From: Streptomyces sp. L2
Lineage (GTDB): Bacteria; Actinomycetota; Actinomycetes; Streptomycetales; Streptomycetaceae
Direction of reading: 5' to 3'
Assembly (NCBI RefSeq): GCF_004124325.1
Contig: NZ_QBDT01000001.1
Span: forward strand, 3,224,001-3,288,000
DNA length: 64,000 nucleotides
Shown piece after piece: positions 1 through 9,599 of the stretch. The stretch's first letter is position 1. Each line of letters starts with the position of its first letter. A program made the position numbers and the translations under genes. Below the pieces are notes generated by a model that worked only from the letters and a program-made list of their open reading frames with translations, was not told where the DNA came from and made no database searches.

Positions 1-3000
1 GTGCGCTGGCTGCCGCACGCCCGCCCGGCCGGCGGCCAGGACGTCAACGTCCTCATAGGAACCGACTCCGAGACCGTCGGTGCCCGCGTCGGCGAACTCA
101 CCCAGCTGCTCGACGCCCGCATGCAGGCCCTGCAGAAGGGCGGGCGGAAGAACGCCGAGGGGCCCCTCTTCTCCGACCCCGACATCGTCGTCGTCTGGGA
201 CGGCTCACGGCGGCTGCGGTCCCTGCCGGGTGTCGTACGGCTGCTGCGCGAGGGCCCGGACGTTTCCATCCGCTCGATCTGCCTGGACGAGGAGGAGCGG
301 TTCCTGCCCGGCGAGTGCCAGGCCGTCGTCGTCGCCGAACCGCACCACGGTCCCGTAACCCCCTCCGCCGGTGGAGGGCTGCCGCCCGTGCCCGCCCGGG
401 CGCCCGGGGGGTTCCCCTCCTTCCAGGCGTGGCACGCCGGTTCTCCGCAGGGGCGGGAACAGGCCGCTCAAGAGCAGGAGTTGCGGCTGCGGGTGGAGCA
501 GAGCGGGGCACTCACCCAGCGCAAGGTGCGGCCGGACTTCGTCTCGCCGGCCTGGTGCCTGCGGCTCGCCCGCGCCCTTTCCCCGCTGCGGGACATCAGC
601 GGCGAGGCCGAGGACTCGGCGCTGCCCGGCGCCAGCCGCCTGCTGGACGTCCTCCAGCTGGAGCCGCCGACGCGGGACGCGATCGCCGCACGCTGGCGGA
701 CGGGCGGCCAGTCGACGATGGCGGTCATCGGCGAGTCGTACGACGGCCCGTTCGGCATCGACCTGCGCCGGGACGGCCCGCACGGACTGATCGCCGGTAC
801 GACCGGTTCCGGCAAGTCGGAGCTGCTGCAGACCATCGTGGCCGCGCTGGCCGTGGCCAACACGCCCGAGAACATGACGTTCGTCCTCGTCGACTACAAG
901 GGCGGCTCCGCGTTCAAGGACTGCGTCAAACTCCCGCACACCGTCGGCATGGTGACCGACCTCGACGCCCACCTCGTCGAACGCGCCCTGGAGTCGCTGG
1001 GCGCGGAGCTGAAGCGGCGCGAGCACATCCTGGCCGCCGCAGACGCCAAGGACATCGAGGACTACCAGGACCTGGTGCGGCGGGACCCTTCGCACGCGCC
1101 CGTGCCCCGGCTGCTCATCGTCATCGACGAGTTCGCCTCCATGGTCCGCGACCTGCCCGACTTCGTCACCGGACTCGTCAACATCGCCCAGCGGGGCCGC
1201 TCCCTCGGCATCCACCTGCTGCTCGCCACGCAGCGGCCGAGCGGTGTCGTCTCCCCCGAGATCCGCGCCAACACCAACCTGCGGATAGCGCTGCGCGTGA
1301 CCGACGCCGGGGAGTCCACCGACGTCATCGACGCGCCCGACGCCGGGCACATCGCGAAGAGCACGCCGGGCCGGGCGTACGTACGGCTCGGGCACGCCTC
1401 GCTGATCCCGTTCCAGTCGGGCCGGGTCGGCGGACGCCGGCCGGGCGCGGCCGACCCGAAGGCGCTCGCGCCCTGGGCGGCCCCGCTGACCTGGCAGGAC
1501 CTGGGACGGGCCGCCCTCGCGAAGCCCAAGTCGGAGTCCCGCGAGGACGACGAGATCACCGACCTCAAGGTGCTGGTCGACGCCGTGCGCGAGGCCAACC
1601 GGGCGCTCGGCATCCCCGCCCAGCACTCCCCGTGGCTCCCCGCGCTCGACGAGACGCTGCTCCTCGACGAGATCCCCGCCGTCACCGCCCAGGGCGACCT
1701 GCCCGCGGCGCCGTACGGCGTCGAGGACCTGCCGGCCGACCAGGACCGCCGTCCGGTGGCCGTCGACTTCGCCTCCTTCGGGCACCTCATCGTCGCCGGC
1801 GCCCCGCGCACCGGCCGCTCGCAGCTGCTGCGCACGATCGCCGGTTCGCTGGCCCGCACCAACTCCTGTGCGGACGTGCACCTGTACGGCATCGACTGCG
1901 GCAACGGCGCCCTGAACGCGCTGACCCGGCTGCCGCACTGCGGTGCCGTCGTCGGCCGCAACCAGCTGGAGCGCGTCGACCGGCTCATGAACCGGCTGTC
2001 GGGGGAGCTGACCCGGCGGCAGGACCTGCTCGCCGACCAGGGGTACGCCGACATCGGCGAGCAGCGGGCCGCCGTCGCCGCCGACGAGCGGCTGCCGCAC
2101 ATCGTGCTGTTGCTGGACCGCTGGGAGGGCTGGCTGCCCACGCTCGGCGAGCACAACCACGGCGACCTGACCGACCAGATCATGGCGATGATGCGGGAGG
2201 GCGCGAGCGTCGGCCTGCACCTGGTTCTCACCGGTGACCGGCAGCTGCTGTCGGGCCGTATCTCCTCCCTCACCGAGGACAAGTACGGCCTGCGGCTCGC
2301 CGACCGCGGCGACTTCTCCATGCTGGACATCAACGCCCGCAAGGTGCCCGAGGAGATCCCGCCGGGGCGCGCGTTCCGCAGCGAGACGGCCACCGAGACC
2401 CAGTTCGCGCTGCTGGCGGAGGACACCACCGGCCAGGGGCAGGCGGCGGCGCTGCAGGCCATCGGGGAGGCGGCCGCGGCCCGGGACGCGGACGTCCCGC
2501 GCTCCCGGCGGCCGTTCCGGGTCGACGTCCTGCCGAGCCGGATCTCCTTCGCGGACGCGTGGGCGCTGCGGGACCCGGCCACGTCGTCGTCCCCGCTGTG
2601 GGCGCTCGCGGGCGTCGGCGGCGACGAACTCAGCGCGTTCGGACCGGACTTGGGCGCGGGTGTGCCGTCGTTCGTGATCGGCGGACCGGCCAAGTCGGGC
2701 CGCAGCACGGTGCTGGCGGGCATGGCCCGCTCCTTCCTGGCGCAGGGCGTCCGCGTGGTCCTGGCCGCGCCGCGCCCGTCCCCGCTGCGGGAACTCGACG
2801 GCCAGGAGGGGGTGCTGAAGGTGTTCACCGGCCGTGACATCGACGAGGACGAGCTGGAGGAACTGATCGGTACGGCCTCGCCCGAGGCGCCGGTGGTCGT
2901 CCTCGTCGACGACGGTGAGGTGCTGGAGGACTGCGACGCCGAGGACGTGCTGAAGAGGGTCGTGGAGCGGGGCGCGGAGGAGGGTCTCGCGCTGGTCCTC

Positions 3001-3219
3001 GCCGGTGACGAGGACGAGATCTGCGGCGGCTTCTCCGGCTGGCAGGTCGACGCGAAGAAGGCCCGGCGCGGCATCCTGCTGTCCCCGCAGGAGAGCGGTT
3101 CGGGCGACCTCATCGGCACCCGGGTGACCCGCAGCATGATCGGCGGTCCGGTCACCCCGGGCCGGGGCATGCTGCACCTGGGCGACGGGGAGCTGCGTAC
3201 GGTGGTCATCCCCACGTGA
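1..3219 (+). CDS. FtsK/SpoIIIE-type three-ATPase protein (EccC-like), 5' end cut by window
   Basis: This is the C-terminal 1072 residues of a DNA-translocase/type VII secretion-type ATPase; the reading frame is open at base 1, so the N-terminus is probably outside the window. Three FtsK/SpoIIIE domains follow one another. The first has a canonical Walker A (GTTGSGKS, residues 266-273) and Walker B (LLIVIDEF, 371-378). The second (GAPRTGRS, 600-607) and third (GPAKSGRS, 895-902) have Arg in place of the Walker Lys, and the second Walker B reads LLLDR, so they look degenerate. One active plus two degenerate domains is the EccC-like arrangement, in which the motor couples ATP hydrolysis to export of WXG100 proteins. 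No esx, eccB or eccD gene lies nearby in the window, so the substrate is unknown. The stop overlaps the next start as GTGA. Confidence 0.85.
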   Translation: MRWLPHARPAGGQDVNVLIGTDSETVGARVGELTQLLDARMQALQKGGRKNAEGPLFSDPDIVVVWDGSRRLRSLPGVVRLLREGPDVSIRSICLDEEERFLPGECQAVVVAEPHHGPVTPSAGGGLPPVPARAPGGFPSFQAWHAGSPQGREQAAQEQELRLRVEQSGALTQRKVRPDFVSPAWCLRLARALSPLRDISGEAEDSALPGASRLLDVLQLEPPTRDAIAARWRTGGQSTMAVIGESYDGPFGIDLRRDGPHGLIAGTTGSGKSELLQTIVAALAVANTPENMTFVLVDYKGGSAFKDCVKLPHTVGMVTDLDAHLVERALESLGAELKRREHILAAADAKDIEDYQDLVRRDPSHAPVPRLLIVIDEFASMVRDLPDFVTGLVNIAQRGRSLGIHLLLATQRPSGVVSPEIRANTNLRIALRVTDAGESTDVIDAPDAGHIAKSTPGRAYVRLGHASLIPFQSGRVGGRRPGAADPKALAPWAAPLTWQDLGRAALAKPKSESREDDEITDLKVLVDAVREANRALGIPAQHSPWLPALDETLLLDEIPAVTAQGDLPAAPYGVEDLPADQDRRPVAVDFASFGHLIVAGAPRTGRSQLLRTIAGSLARTNSCADVHLYGIDCGNGALNALTRLPHCGAVVGRNQLERVDRLMNRLSGELTRRQDLLADQGYADIGEQRAAVAADERLPHIVLLLDRWEGWLPTLGEHNHGDLTDQIMAMMREGASVGLHLVLTGDRQLLSGRISSLTEDKYGLRLADRGDFSMLDINARKVPEEIPPGRAFRSETATETQFALLAEDTTGQGQAAALQAIGEAAAARDADVPRSRRPFRVDVLPSRISFADAWALRDPATSSSPLWALAGVGGDELSAFGPDLGAGVPSFVIGGPAKSGRSTVLAGMARSFLAQGVRVVLAAPRPSPLRELDGQEGVLKVFTGRDIDEDELEELIGTASPEAPVVVLVDDGEVLEDCDAEDVLKRVVERGAEEGLALVLAGDEDEICGGFSGWQVDAKKARRGILLSPQESGSGDLIGTRVTRSMIGGPVTPGRGMLHLGDGELRTVVIPT

Positions 3220-3815
3220 GCGCGCGTTCCGGGTCGGCGAGGCCCAGGCGGGGCAGGGCGGCTCCGGCGGCGCTGCGGTACCCGCGCGGGAGCCGGAAGG
3301 GGCCGGCGGGGCCGAAGAAGCGGGAGTGGGGCGGGTGCCTGTTCGTCCCGCTGCTCATGCTGGCGTTCCTGGCCCTCCTGGTGCCGCTGGCGCTGGCGGA
3401 CATGCGCTGGGGCGACCGGGTGTGGGGCGGCCTGGCTCCCGCCTGGCCCGGCGGGGCGTACGCCTTCGCCGGCACGGTCGGCGCGGTCGTACCGCTCGGG
3501 CTCGCGGCTCTCATCGCACCGCTCTCCCGCATGAACTGGAAGGCGGGGAAGGTCCGTTCGCTGGGGTGGGCGACGGCGGCCCTCCCCGGGCTCGCCCTGT
3601 GCTGGCTGCTGGCCGGGGTGGTCCTCAGGACGACCCGGCCCAAGCACCGCCGCGACTGGACCAGCGACTGCTACGACAGGGGCGGCCCCTGCTGGGTCCA
3701 CCAGGCGTACCCGTGGCTGTGGGCGGTGGGGCTGGCGGGGACGCTGGTGATGGGGGCGCTGGTCGTGGTCGCGCTGGTGAGGATCACGGAGCGGAGGGGC
3801 GCGGCCGACAAGTGA
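3216..3815 (+). CDS. Four-TM integral membrane protein, unknown function
   Basis: A 199-residue protein starting at a GTG that overlaps the stop codon of the FtsK-type gene by four bases (GTGA), which implies translational coupling. The first 40 residues are basic (many Arg, Lys, Gly). Four hydrophobic segments follow at about residues 42-62, 80-100, 118-140 and 168-190. A pair of Cys residues lies in the loop before the last segment (SDCYDRGGPCW). No family is recognised. The tight coupling suggests a membrane partner of the ATPase, but this is inference from position only. Confidence 0.7.
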   Translation: MSARSGSARPRRGRAAPAALRYPRGSRKGPAGPKKREWGGCLFVPLLMLAFLALLVPLALADMRWGDRVWGGLAPAWPGGAYAFAGTVGAVVPLGLAALIAPLSRMNWKAGKVRSLGWATAALPGLALCWLLAGVVLRTTRPKHRRDWTSDCYDRGGPCWVHQAYPWLWAVGLAGTLVMGALVVVALVRITERRGAADK

Positions 3816-3845
3816 GGGTGTGGCAGGGGCCGTTACCCGGCTTCT

Positions 3846-4130
3846 GCTAACCGACCTCCGCTGACCGGCCTGCGCTACCCGGCGTCCGCCACCCGGCCCC
3901 CGCTAACCGGCCTGCGCTACCCGGCGTCCGCCACCCGGCCCCCGCTAACCGACCTGCGCTACCCGGCGTCCGCCACCCGGCCCCCGCTAACCGACCTGCG
4001 CTACCCGGCGTCCGCCACCCGGCCCCCGCTAACCGACCTGCGCTACCCGGCGTCCGCCACCCGGCCCCCGCTAACCGACCTGCGCTACCCGGCGTCCGCC
4101 ACCCGGCCCCCGCTAACCGACCTGCGCTAG
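3846..4130. repeat. 42-bp tandem repeat between convergent genes
   Basis: About six head-to-tail copies of a 42-bp unit fill the gap between the membrane protein gene and the convergent kinase gene. Clean units start at 3902, 3944, 3986, 4028 and 4070, with degenerate or partial units at 3846 and 4112. The unit begins GCTAACCGACCTGCGCTACC. The TAG stop of the kinase gene (4127-4129) lies inside the last partial unit. On the minus strand every unit carries that same stop context (TAGCGCAGGTCGG). Near-identity of the inner units points to recent expansion. Confidence 0.95.
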
Positions 4131-6037
4131 CCGACCTTGGACATCCGGGCCACCGGGTTGCCCTCGGCCGAGCTGTCCGCGGTGTACTTCAGGTCGTCGC
4201 CGACCGGGGTCAGTTGAACGGTGTGGGGCGCCGGGTCGCAGCCGCTGTGGTTGGTGCCGCTGCCCACCGAGGTGGCGAGGACCTGTGTCTTCGTCACCTG
4301 CTTCAGGGTGAGCACGTCGGTGCAGACTCCGCCGAGCTGGTCGGTCTGGATCAGGCGGCCCAACTCCTCGCCCACGCCGGCCCGGTGGACGGTGATGCGG
4401 AACGTGCCGATGGGCAGGTTGCCGTCGAGGGCGGTGGCCTGGCCCTCCCAGGTGCCGAGATAGCGGGCCGGGAGCGCGCCGGCCGACCCTGCGGTGCCGC
4501 TGGGGCCGGGCGAGCTGGACGAGCTGGGTGACCCGGATGAGCTGGGCGAAGGGGTCGTACCGGACGTCGCGCCGTCGCTCGGTTCCGGGGTCGTGCCGGT
4601 GGCCGGGGAGTGGGCGTCCGTGGGGGGTGAGGCCTGGGCGCCGCCCTCGGTGTCGTGGCCGCCGCCGGTCCACGGCCGCAGCAGCGCCCCGACGCCGAGC
4701 GCCACCACGGCCAGCGCGCCCGCCACGGCCAGTGCCACCGTGCAGCTCACCCGGCGTCCGCGCCCGCCCGCACCGCGGGAGGAGTCCGCCGCGACGCTGA
4801 CGGTCAGCCGGCCGGGGGACGCGGGCGGCGAGGGGTCCCGGGGGCCGGGCACGGCCGTCGGGTCCCCCTGGGGATCCCGGGGGCCGGGCACGGCCGTCGG
4901 GTCCCCCTGGGTCCCGGGCACGGGACCCGCGCCGGGCAGCGCCCCTTCCGCGCCGCCCGCCGTCATCACCGGAGCCGGACCGAACACGCCGAGGGCACCG
5001 CCCGCCTGGGTTCCGGCCGCCCCGTCCACGGAGGGGCTGGTGAAGCCCACCGGCCCCGAAGGCGCCGTGTCAGCCGGCTCCGTCGTCCCCGCCGTCTCCA
5101 AGTTCAGCAGGCGTACGGCGCTGCGGCTGACCTGTTCCACCAGCGGGCCCGGCAGCCAGCCCGAGGCGACGAGCCGGGCCGCTCCCGAGGGGGCGAGGCG
5201 GTGGGCCACCTCGCCGGGGGCCGGCCGGTCGGCCGGGTTCTTGGCCAGGCAGGCGGCGGCCACGTCCCGCAGTTCGCCGCTCAGCGCGCCGAGTTCGGGC
5301 TCCTCGTGGACCACCTTGTAGAGCAGGGCGGCCGAGGAGTCGCCGGGGAAGGGGGACGCGCCGGTCACGGCGTAGGCCAGCACCGCGCCGAGGGAGAAGA
5401 CGTCGGCCGCCCCCGTGACGCCCTTGCCGAGGATCTGCTCCGGGGACATGTAGCCGGGCGAGCCGATGGAGACGCCGGTGGAGGTCAGGGAGGCCGTGCC
5501 GTCGGTCGCCCGCGCGATGCCGAAGTCGATGAGCAGCGGGCCGTCGACGGTGAGCAGCACGTTGGAGGGCTTCACGTCCCGGTGGACCAGGCCCAGTTCG
5601 TGGACGGCAGCCAGCGCCTCGGCGAGGCCCGCGCCTAGGACCCGTACGGTGTGGTCGGGCAGTGGGCCGCCGTCGGTGACGGCGGCCGTCAGGGAGGGTC
5701 CGGCCGCGTACGCGGTGGCGACCCAGGGCACGGCGGCCTCCGGGTCGGCGTCCAGGACGGGCGCGGTCCAGGCGCCGCCGACCCGGCGCGCGGCGTCCAC
5801 CTCGCGCCGGAACCGGGCCCGGAACTCCTCGTCGAGCGCGAAGTGCGGGTGCACGATCTTCACCGCGACCGTACGGCCCCCCGCGCTGCGGCCCAGGTAG
5901 ACCCGGCCCATGCCACCGGAGCCGAGCCGGCCGAGCAGCCGGTACGGCCCGACGGCGGCCGGTTCACCGTCTCCGAGCGGCTGCACGGCCTCCCGCGGCT
6001 GCTTGCTGGCGTCCACCGGCGTCCACCTCTCCCCCAC
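4127..6037 (-). CDS. Eukaryotic-type serine/threonine protein kinase, single TM
   Basis: A 636-residue Hanks-type kinase. The kinase domain spans about residues 30-280 with the Gly loop GRLGSGGMG (36-44), ATP-binding Lys60, catalytic HRDVKPSN (152-159), DFG (171-173) and the MSPEQ activation-segment end. A Pro/Gly-rich linker containing a duplicated 13-residue block (GDPTAVPGPRDPQ) follows. Then come a membrane segment near residue 430 and a Ser/Pro/Thr-rich outer stalk. The extracellular domain of about 110 residues has two Cys and is not a PASTA domain. It lies 27 bp downstream of mqnA on the same strand, so it is probably co-transcribed. The extracellular domain presumably senses a ligand, but which one cannot be told. 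Confidence 0.93.
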   Translation of the reverse strand: MGERWTPVDASKQPREAVQPLGDGEPAAVGPYRLLGRLGSGGMGRVYLGRSAGGRTVAVKIVHPHFALDEEFRARFRREVDAARRVGGAWTAPVLDADPEAAVPWVATAYAAGPSLTAAVTDGGPLPDHTVRVLGAGLAEALAAVHELGLVHRDVKPSNVLLTVDGPLLIDFGIARATDGTASLTSTGVSIGSPGYMSPEQILGKGVTGAADVFSLGAVLAYAVTGASPFPGDSSAALLYKVVHEEPELGALSGELRDVAAACLAKNPADRPAPGEVAHRLAPSGAARLVASGWLPGPLVEQVSRSAVRLLNLETAGTTEPADTAPSGPVGFTSPSVDGAAGTQAGGALGVFGPAPVMTAGGAEGALPGAGPVPGTQGDPTAVPGPRDPQGDPTAVPGPRDPSPPASPGRLTVSVAADSSRGAGGRGRRVSCTVALAVAGALAVVALGVGALLRPWTGGGHDTEGGAQASPPTDAHSPATGTTPEPSDGATSGTTPSPSSSGSPSSSSSPGPSGTAGSAGALPARYLGTWEGQATALDGNLPIGTFRITVHRAGVGEELGRLIQTDQLGGVCTDVLTLKQVTKTQVLATSVGSGTNHSGCDPAPHTVQLTPVGDDLKYTADSSAEGNPVARMSKVG

Positions 6038-6064
6038 GCTACGGCTCGGCCAGCAGCCTAGTGA

Positions 6065-6922
<858 letters not shown>

Positions 6923-7016
6923 CTAGACCCCGTGCGATACCGTGCCGTCACCCACCCCACCGTCAAACGGGCTACCCGGACGTTCAAACATCCGGGTGAA
7001 GTGATCTTGACCTCTA

Positions 7017-7044
7017 TTGCTTTCGGCTGCCCCCATGCTAGGCT
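7017..7044 (+). promoter_or_regulatory. Putative promoter of the cold-shock gene
   Basis: TTGCTT (7017-7022) and TAGGCT (7039-7044) are spaced 16 bp, matching the Streptomyces vegetative -35/-10 pattern. An overlapping alternative -35, TTGACC, lies at 7007-7012 but at poorer spacing. Transcription from here would give an untranslated leader of about 150 nt, as is typical of cold-shock mRNAs. The leader ends in a strong AAGGAGG ribosome site before the ATG at 7201. Confidence 0.55.
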
Positions 7045-7200
7045 CGCCGCAAGTTGCAGTTTGGTTTCCCTTGCAGTACAGAGCCTGCGGAGCATGTGAC
7101 CGCGGGCTCTCGTCGTTTTCAGACGAATGCAGTTGTGCAGCACCGTTTCGCACGTGCAGGTTCTGGAGCAGGGCAACCCTTTTGAGCCCAAGGAGGGCTT

Positions 7201-7404
7201 ATGGCTACCGGAACCGTTAAGTGGTTCAACGCCGAAAAGGGCTTTGGCTTCATCGCCCAGGAGGGCGGCGGCCCCGACGTCTTCGTCCACTACTCGGCGA
7301 TCAACGCCCAGGGCTTCCGCTCGCTTGAGGAGAACCAGCAGGTCTCCTTCGACGTGACGCAGGGCCCGAAGGGTCCCCAGGCGGAGAACGTCACCCCCGT
7401 CTGA
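7201..7404 (+). CDS. Cold-shock domain protein (CspA family)
   Basis: A 67-residue single-domain cold-shock protein that binds single-stranded RNA/DNA and acts as an RNA chaperone in the cytoplasm. The sequence shows the family start [16 protein letters not shown] with RNP1 (KGFGFI) and RNP2 (VFVHY), and it is full length for the family. The ATG follows AAGGAGGGCTT. A long leader precedes the gene and a perfect terminator hairpin follows it, so it is likely monocistronic and regulated at the leader. It is divergent from mqnA. Confidence 0.97.
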   Translation: MATGTVKWFNAEKGFGFIAQEGGGPDVFVHYSAINAQGFRSLEENQQVSFDVTQGPKGPQAENVTPV

Positions 7405-7440
7405 TCACTGCCTGATCGCAGAACCTGAGAGCAGTACCCA

Positions 7441-7473
7441 AGGAGCCCCGCGCCTTCCGGCGACGGGGCTCCT
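7441..7473 (+). terminator. Rho-independent-type hairpin after the cold-shock gene
   Basis: AGGAGCCCCG (7441-7450) pairs perfectly with CGGGGCTCCT (7464-7473) across a 13-nt loop. It sits 36 bp after the cold-shock stop and 24 bp before the end of the convergent XRE-cupin gene, so it can serve both. There is only a weak T-run (GCCTTTG), as is usual in Streptomyces. Confidence 0.85.
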
Positions 7474-7496
7474 GCCTTTGCGTCCGCCCGTGCGGT

Positions 7497-8063
7497 TCAG
7501 GTGTGCTGCATGACGAGTACGAACCGCGTTCCGGCGGCGAGCGCCTCGTACGCGTGCGGCACGTCCCCGCGGTACGACATGTAGTCCCCGGGGCCCAGCT
7601 CGGCCGTTTCCCCGCGCGGGCCGGCCTTCACCTTTCCCTCGCTGACGACGATGTGTTCGACGGTCCCCGGAATGTGCGGCTCGGAATCCCGCACGGTGCC
7701 GGGCTCCAGCCGCACGGCGTACACATCGCGGCGCGCGCCCGGCGGGCTCGCCGAGAGCAGGGTGGCCAGATAGCTGGACTGCTCGGAGTGGACGGTGGGC
7801 CCCTCGCCGGAGCGGATGATGTGCACGGCGGGCGTGGGCTGCTCCACGAGCGCGCTGAACGGCACGCCGAGCGCCACCGCGAGCGACCAGATGGTCTCCA
7901 TGCTCGGATTGCCGCTGCCCGCCTCCAGCTGGGACAGCGTGGACTTCGCGATCCCGGCGCGCTTGGCCAGCTCGGACAGGGAGAAACCGGCGCGGGTGCG
8001 CTCGCGCCTGAGGGACGCGGCGATCCACTCCATGGGAAGCCGGGCGGGTGCGGCCTCGGACAT
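7497..8063 (-). CDS. XRE-family regulator with C-terminal cupin domain
   Basis: A 188-residue transcription regulator. The N-terminal helix-turn-helix (about residues 14-70, with FSLSELAKRAGIAKSTLSQL as recognition region) is followed by a cupin sensor domain (about 105-185). The ATG at 8063 is preferred over in-frame upstream codons because the family alignment begins just there. It diverges from azlCD, a common arrangement in which the XRE-cupin protein controls the adjacent amino-acid exporter. Two copies of CGTTCGCTGTA in the intergenic region are candidate binding sites. Confidence 0.88.
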   Translation of the reverse strand: MSEAAPARLPMEWIAASLRRERTRAGFSLSELAKRAGIAKSTLSQLEAGSGNPSMETIWSLAVALGVPFSALVEQPTPAVHIIRSGEGPTVHSEQSSYLATLLSASPPGARRDVYAVRLEPGTVRDSEPHIPGTVEHIVVSEGKVKAGPRGETAELGPGDYMSYRGDVPHAYEALAAGTRFVLVMQHT

Positions 8064-8074
8064 GACCTTCGCTC

Positions 8075-8160
8075 CGTTCGCTGTATCGGTACGATCGTTC
8101 GGCTTGACGGACAGGGGCAGTGCTGTCCATTGTAGAAAACATGCGTTCGCTGTACCGAAC
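8075..8160. promoter_or_regulatory. Candidate operator/promoter between xre-cupin and azlC
   Basis: CGTTCGCTGTA occurs twice (8075-8085 and 8144-8154). The second copy is part of the inverted repeat GTTCG-CTGTAC-CGAAC (8145-8160). Between them TTGACG (8104-8109) and CATTGT (8128-8133) form a plausible promoter with 18-bp spacing. Its start point would fall at or next to the azlC ATG at 8141, suggesting a leaderless transcript. The inverted repeat would then overlap the transcription start, which fits repression by the divergent XRE-cupin protein. Confidence 0.5.
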
Positions 8161-8917
8161 ACCGCTCTCCCGGACCTCGCTCTCTCGGACACCGTCGCAC
8201 CGGGCACATCCGGCGGCCGGTGCCGGGGCGCCCCGTGATCCCGGGGACCGGACCCTGATCCGCGACAGCTCCCTCGTCTGGCTGGCCGGCGGCATCGTCG
8301 GGGTGTCCTTCGGCGCCGTGGCCGTCGCCGGCGGGCTGCCGCTGTGGGTACCGGTGGTGATGTCGGTGGTCGTGTACGCGGGCTCGGCCCAGTTCAGCGC
8401 GGTCGGCGTGCTGCTCGCCGGGGGCGGGCCGCTGGCCGCAGCGGCCACCGGACTGCTGCTCAACACGCGGACGGCCGCCTTCAGCCTCGCCGTCGCCGAG
8501 ATCATCGGCACCGGCCGTGCGGCCCGCCTCCTCGGCGCCCACCTCGTCACCGACGAGACCGTCGCGTTCGCCCTCGCCCAGCCCGACCCCCGTCGGCGGC
8601 GGCGGGCGTTCTGGATCTCCGGGCTCGGCCTGTTCGCCGCGTGGAACACCGGCGTACTGATCGGCGCCCTCGCCGGAAGCGCGCTCGGCGACACCGCCCG
8701 CTGGGGCCTCGACGCGGCGTTCCCGGCCGTCCTGGTGGCGCTGGTCCTGCCCGTCCTGCGCACGGACCCGACGGTACGGCGGTGCGCCCTGCCCGGCGCC
8801 GCCCTGGCCCTGGCGGTCACGCCCGCCGTGCCGGCCGGGGTGCCGGTGCTGATCGCCCTGGCGGGGCTGCTGCTGCACCGCCGGCGCCGGCACGGGGACG
8901 GGGAGGGCGCCGCGTGA
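8141..8917 (+). CDS. azlC: AzlC family branched-chain amino acid exporter, large subunit
   Basis: A 258-residue multi-span membrane protein of the AzlC (LIV-E) family. With AzlD it forms an exporter of branched-chain amino acids or analogues. The diagnostic YAGSAQF block lies in the first third and several hydrophobic helices follow. The ATG at 8141 is chosen; the only other in-frame start is at 8120. There is no Shine-Dalgarno sequence, and the promoter-like elements end about 7 bp upstream, so the mRNA may be leaderless. The stop overlaps the azlD start as GTGA. It is divergent from an XRE-cupin regulator. Confidence 0.88.
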   Translation: MRSLYRTPLSRTSLSRTPSHRAHPAAGAGAPRDPGDRTLIRDSSLVWLAGGIVGVSFGAVAVAGGLPLWVPVVMSVVVYAGSAQFSAVGVLLAGGGPLAAAATGLLLNTRTAAFSLAVAEIIGTGRAARLLGAHLVTDETVAFALAQPDPRRRRRAFWISGLGLFAAWNTGVLIGALAGSALGDTARWGLDAAFPAVLVALVLPVLRTDPTVRRCALPGAALALAVTPAVPAGVPVLIALAGLLLHRRRRHGDGEGAA

Positions 8918-9228
8918 ACGCCACGATCGCGATGATCCTGGCCCTGGCGGTGGGCACGTACACCTTCCGCCTGGTGGGACCGCTGCTGCACGGCCGGGTG
9001 ACAGTCCCGGCCCGGGTCCAGGAACTGGCCTCGGCTGGCGCGGTCGTCCTGCTGGTCGCCCTGCTGGCCACGGGCGCGCTGACCGAGGGCGGCACCTTCG
9101 CGGGCTGGGCCCGCCCGGCCGGGGTACTGACGGCCGGGCTACTGGCCTGGCGCCGGGCGCCGTTCGCGGTGGTGGTCGTGGGCGCGGCCGCCGTCACGGC
9201 GGGGCTGAGGGCGGCCGGGGTGGGCTGA
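8914..9228 (+). CDS. azlD: AzlD family transporter small subunit
   Basis: A 104-residue membrane protein with three to four hydrophobic helices and the AzlD-like YTFRLVGPLL start. It is the small partner of AzlC in the exporter. The GTG start overlaps the azlC stop by four bases. The TGA stop (9226-9228) lies at the beginning of a 93-bp tandem repeat whose units repeat the stop context. Confidence 0.88.
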   Translation: MNATIAMILALAVGTYTFRLVGPLLHGRVTVPARVQELASAGAVVLLVALLATGALTEGGTFAGWARPAGVLTAGLLAWRRAPFAVVVVGAAAVTAGLRAAGVG

Positions 9229-9530
9229 GCACGACTCCGGTGGCACGGCAGGGCTGCGGGCATTTTGGGTGGCTGAGCGCGGTCGCCCTCAAGCGGACTT
9301 GCGGCAGCCGGGGTGAGCTGAGCACGACTCCGGTGGCACGGCAGGGCTGCGGGCATTTGGGGTGGCTGAGCGCGCTCGCCCTCAAGCGGACTTGCGGCAG
9401 CCGGGGTGAGCTGAGCACGACTCCGGTGGCACGGCAGGGCTGCGGGCATTTGGGGTGGCTGAGCGCGCTCGCCCTCAAGCGGACTTGCGGCAGCCGGGGT
9501 GGGCTGAGTGCGGCTCCGCTGCCACGGCGG
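9225..9530. repeat. 93-bp tandem repeat starting at the azlD stop codon
   Basis: Units begin CTGAGCACGACTCCGGTGGC at 9225, 9318 and 9411, with a diverged fourth start at 9504. The three full units differ at only a few positions. Each unit ends GCCGGGGTGAG, which repeats the last codons and stop context of azlD (CCGGGGTGGGCTGAG). The period is exactly 31 codons. No gene is credible in this stretch, although the repeat stays open in several frames. Confidence 0.95.
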
Positions 9531-9599
9531 GGCCCCGGGCGGCCCGGGTGGGCTGGGTGCCGCGGGGATTGTCAGTGGCGGACGCTACCGTCCCGGCCC

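Noticed and set aside
205..3177. Very long antisense open frame (about 990 codons) opposite the FtsK-type gene
   Set aside because: It mirrors the codon bias of the real gene, has no recognisable domains, and is typical of GC-rich DNA. The same applies to long frames opposite the SARP genes (11723-14038) and across 14857-17331 and 17174-20002.
3846..4130. CRISPR array
   Set aside because: Units are contiguous with no unique spacers, and no cas gene is present. The 93-bp, 34-bp, 30-bp and 116-bp arrays fail for the same reason.
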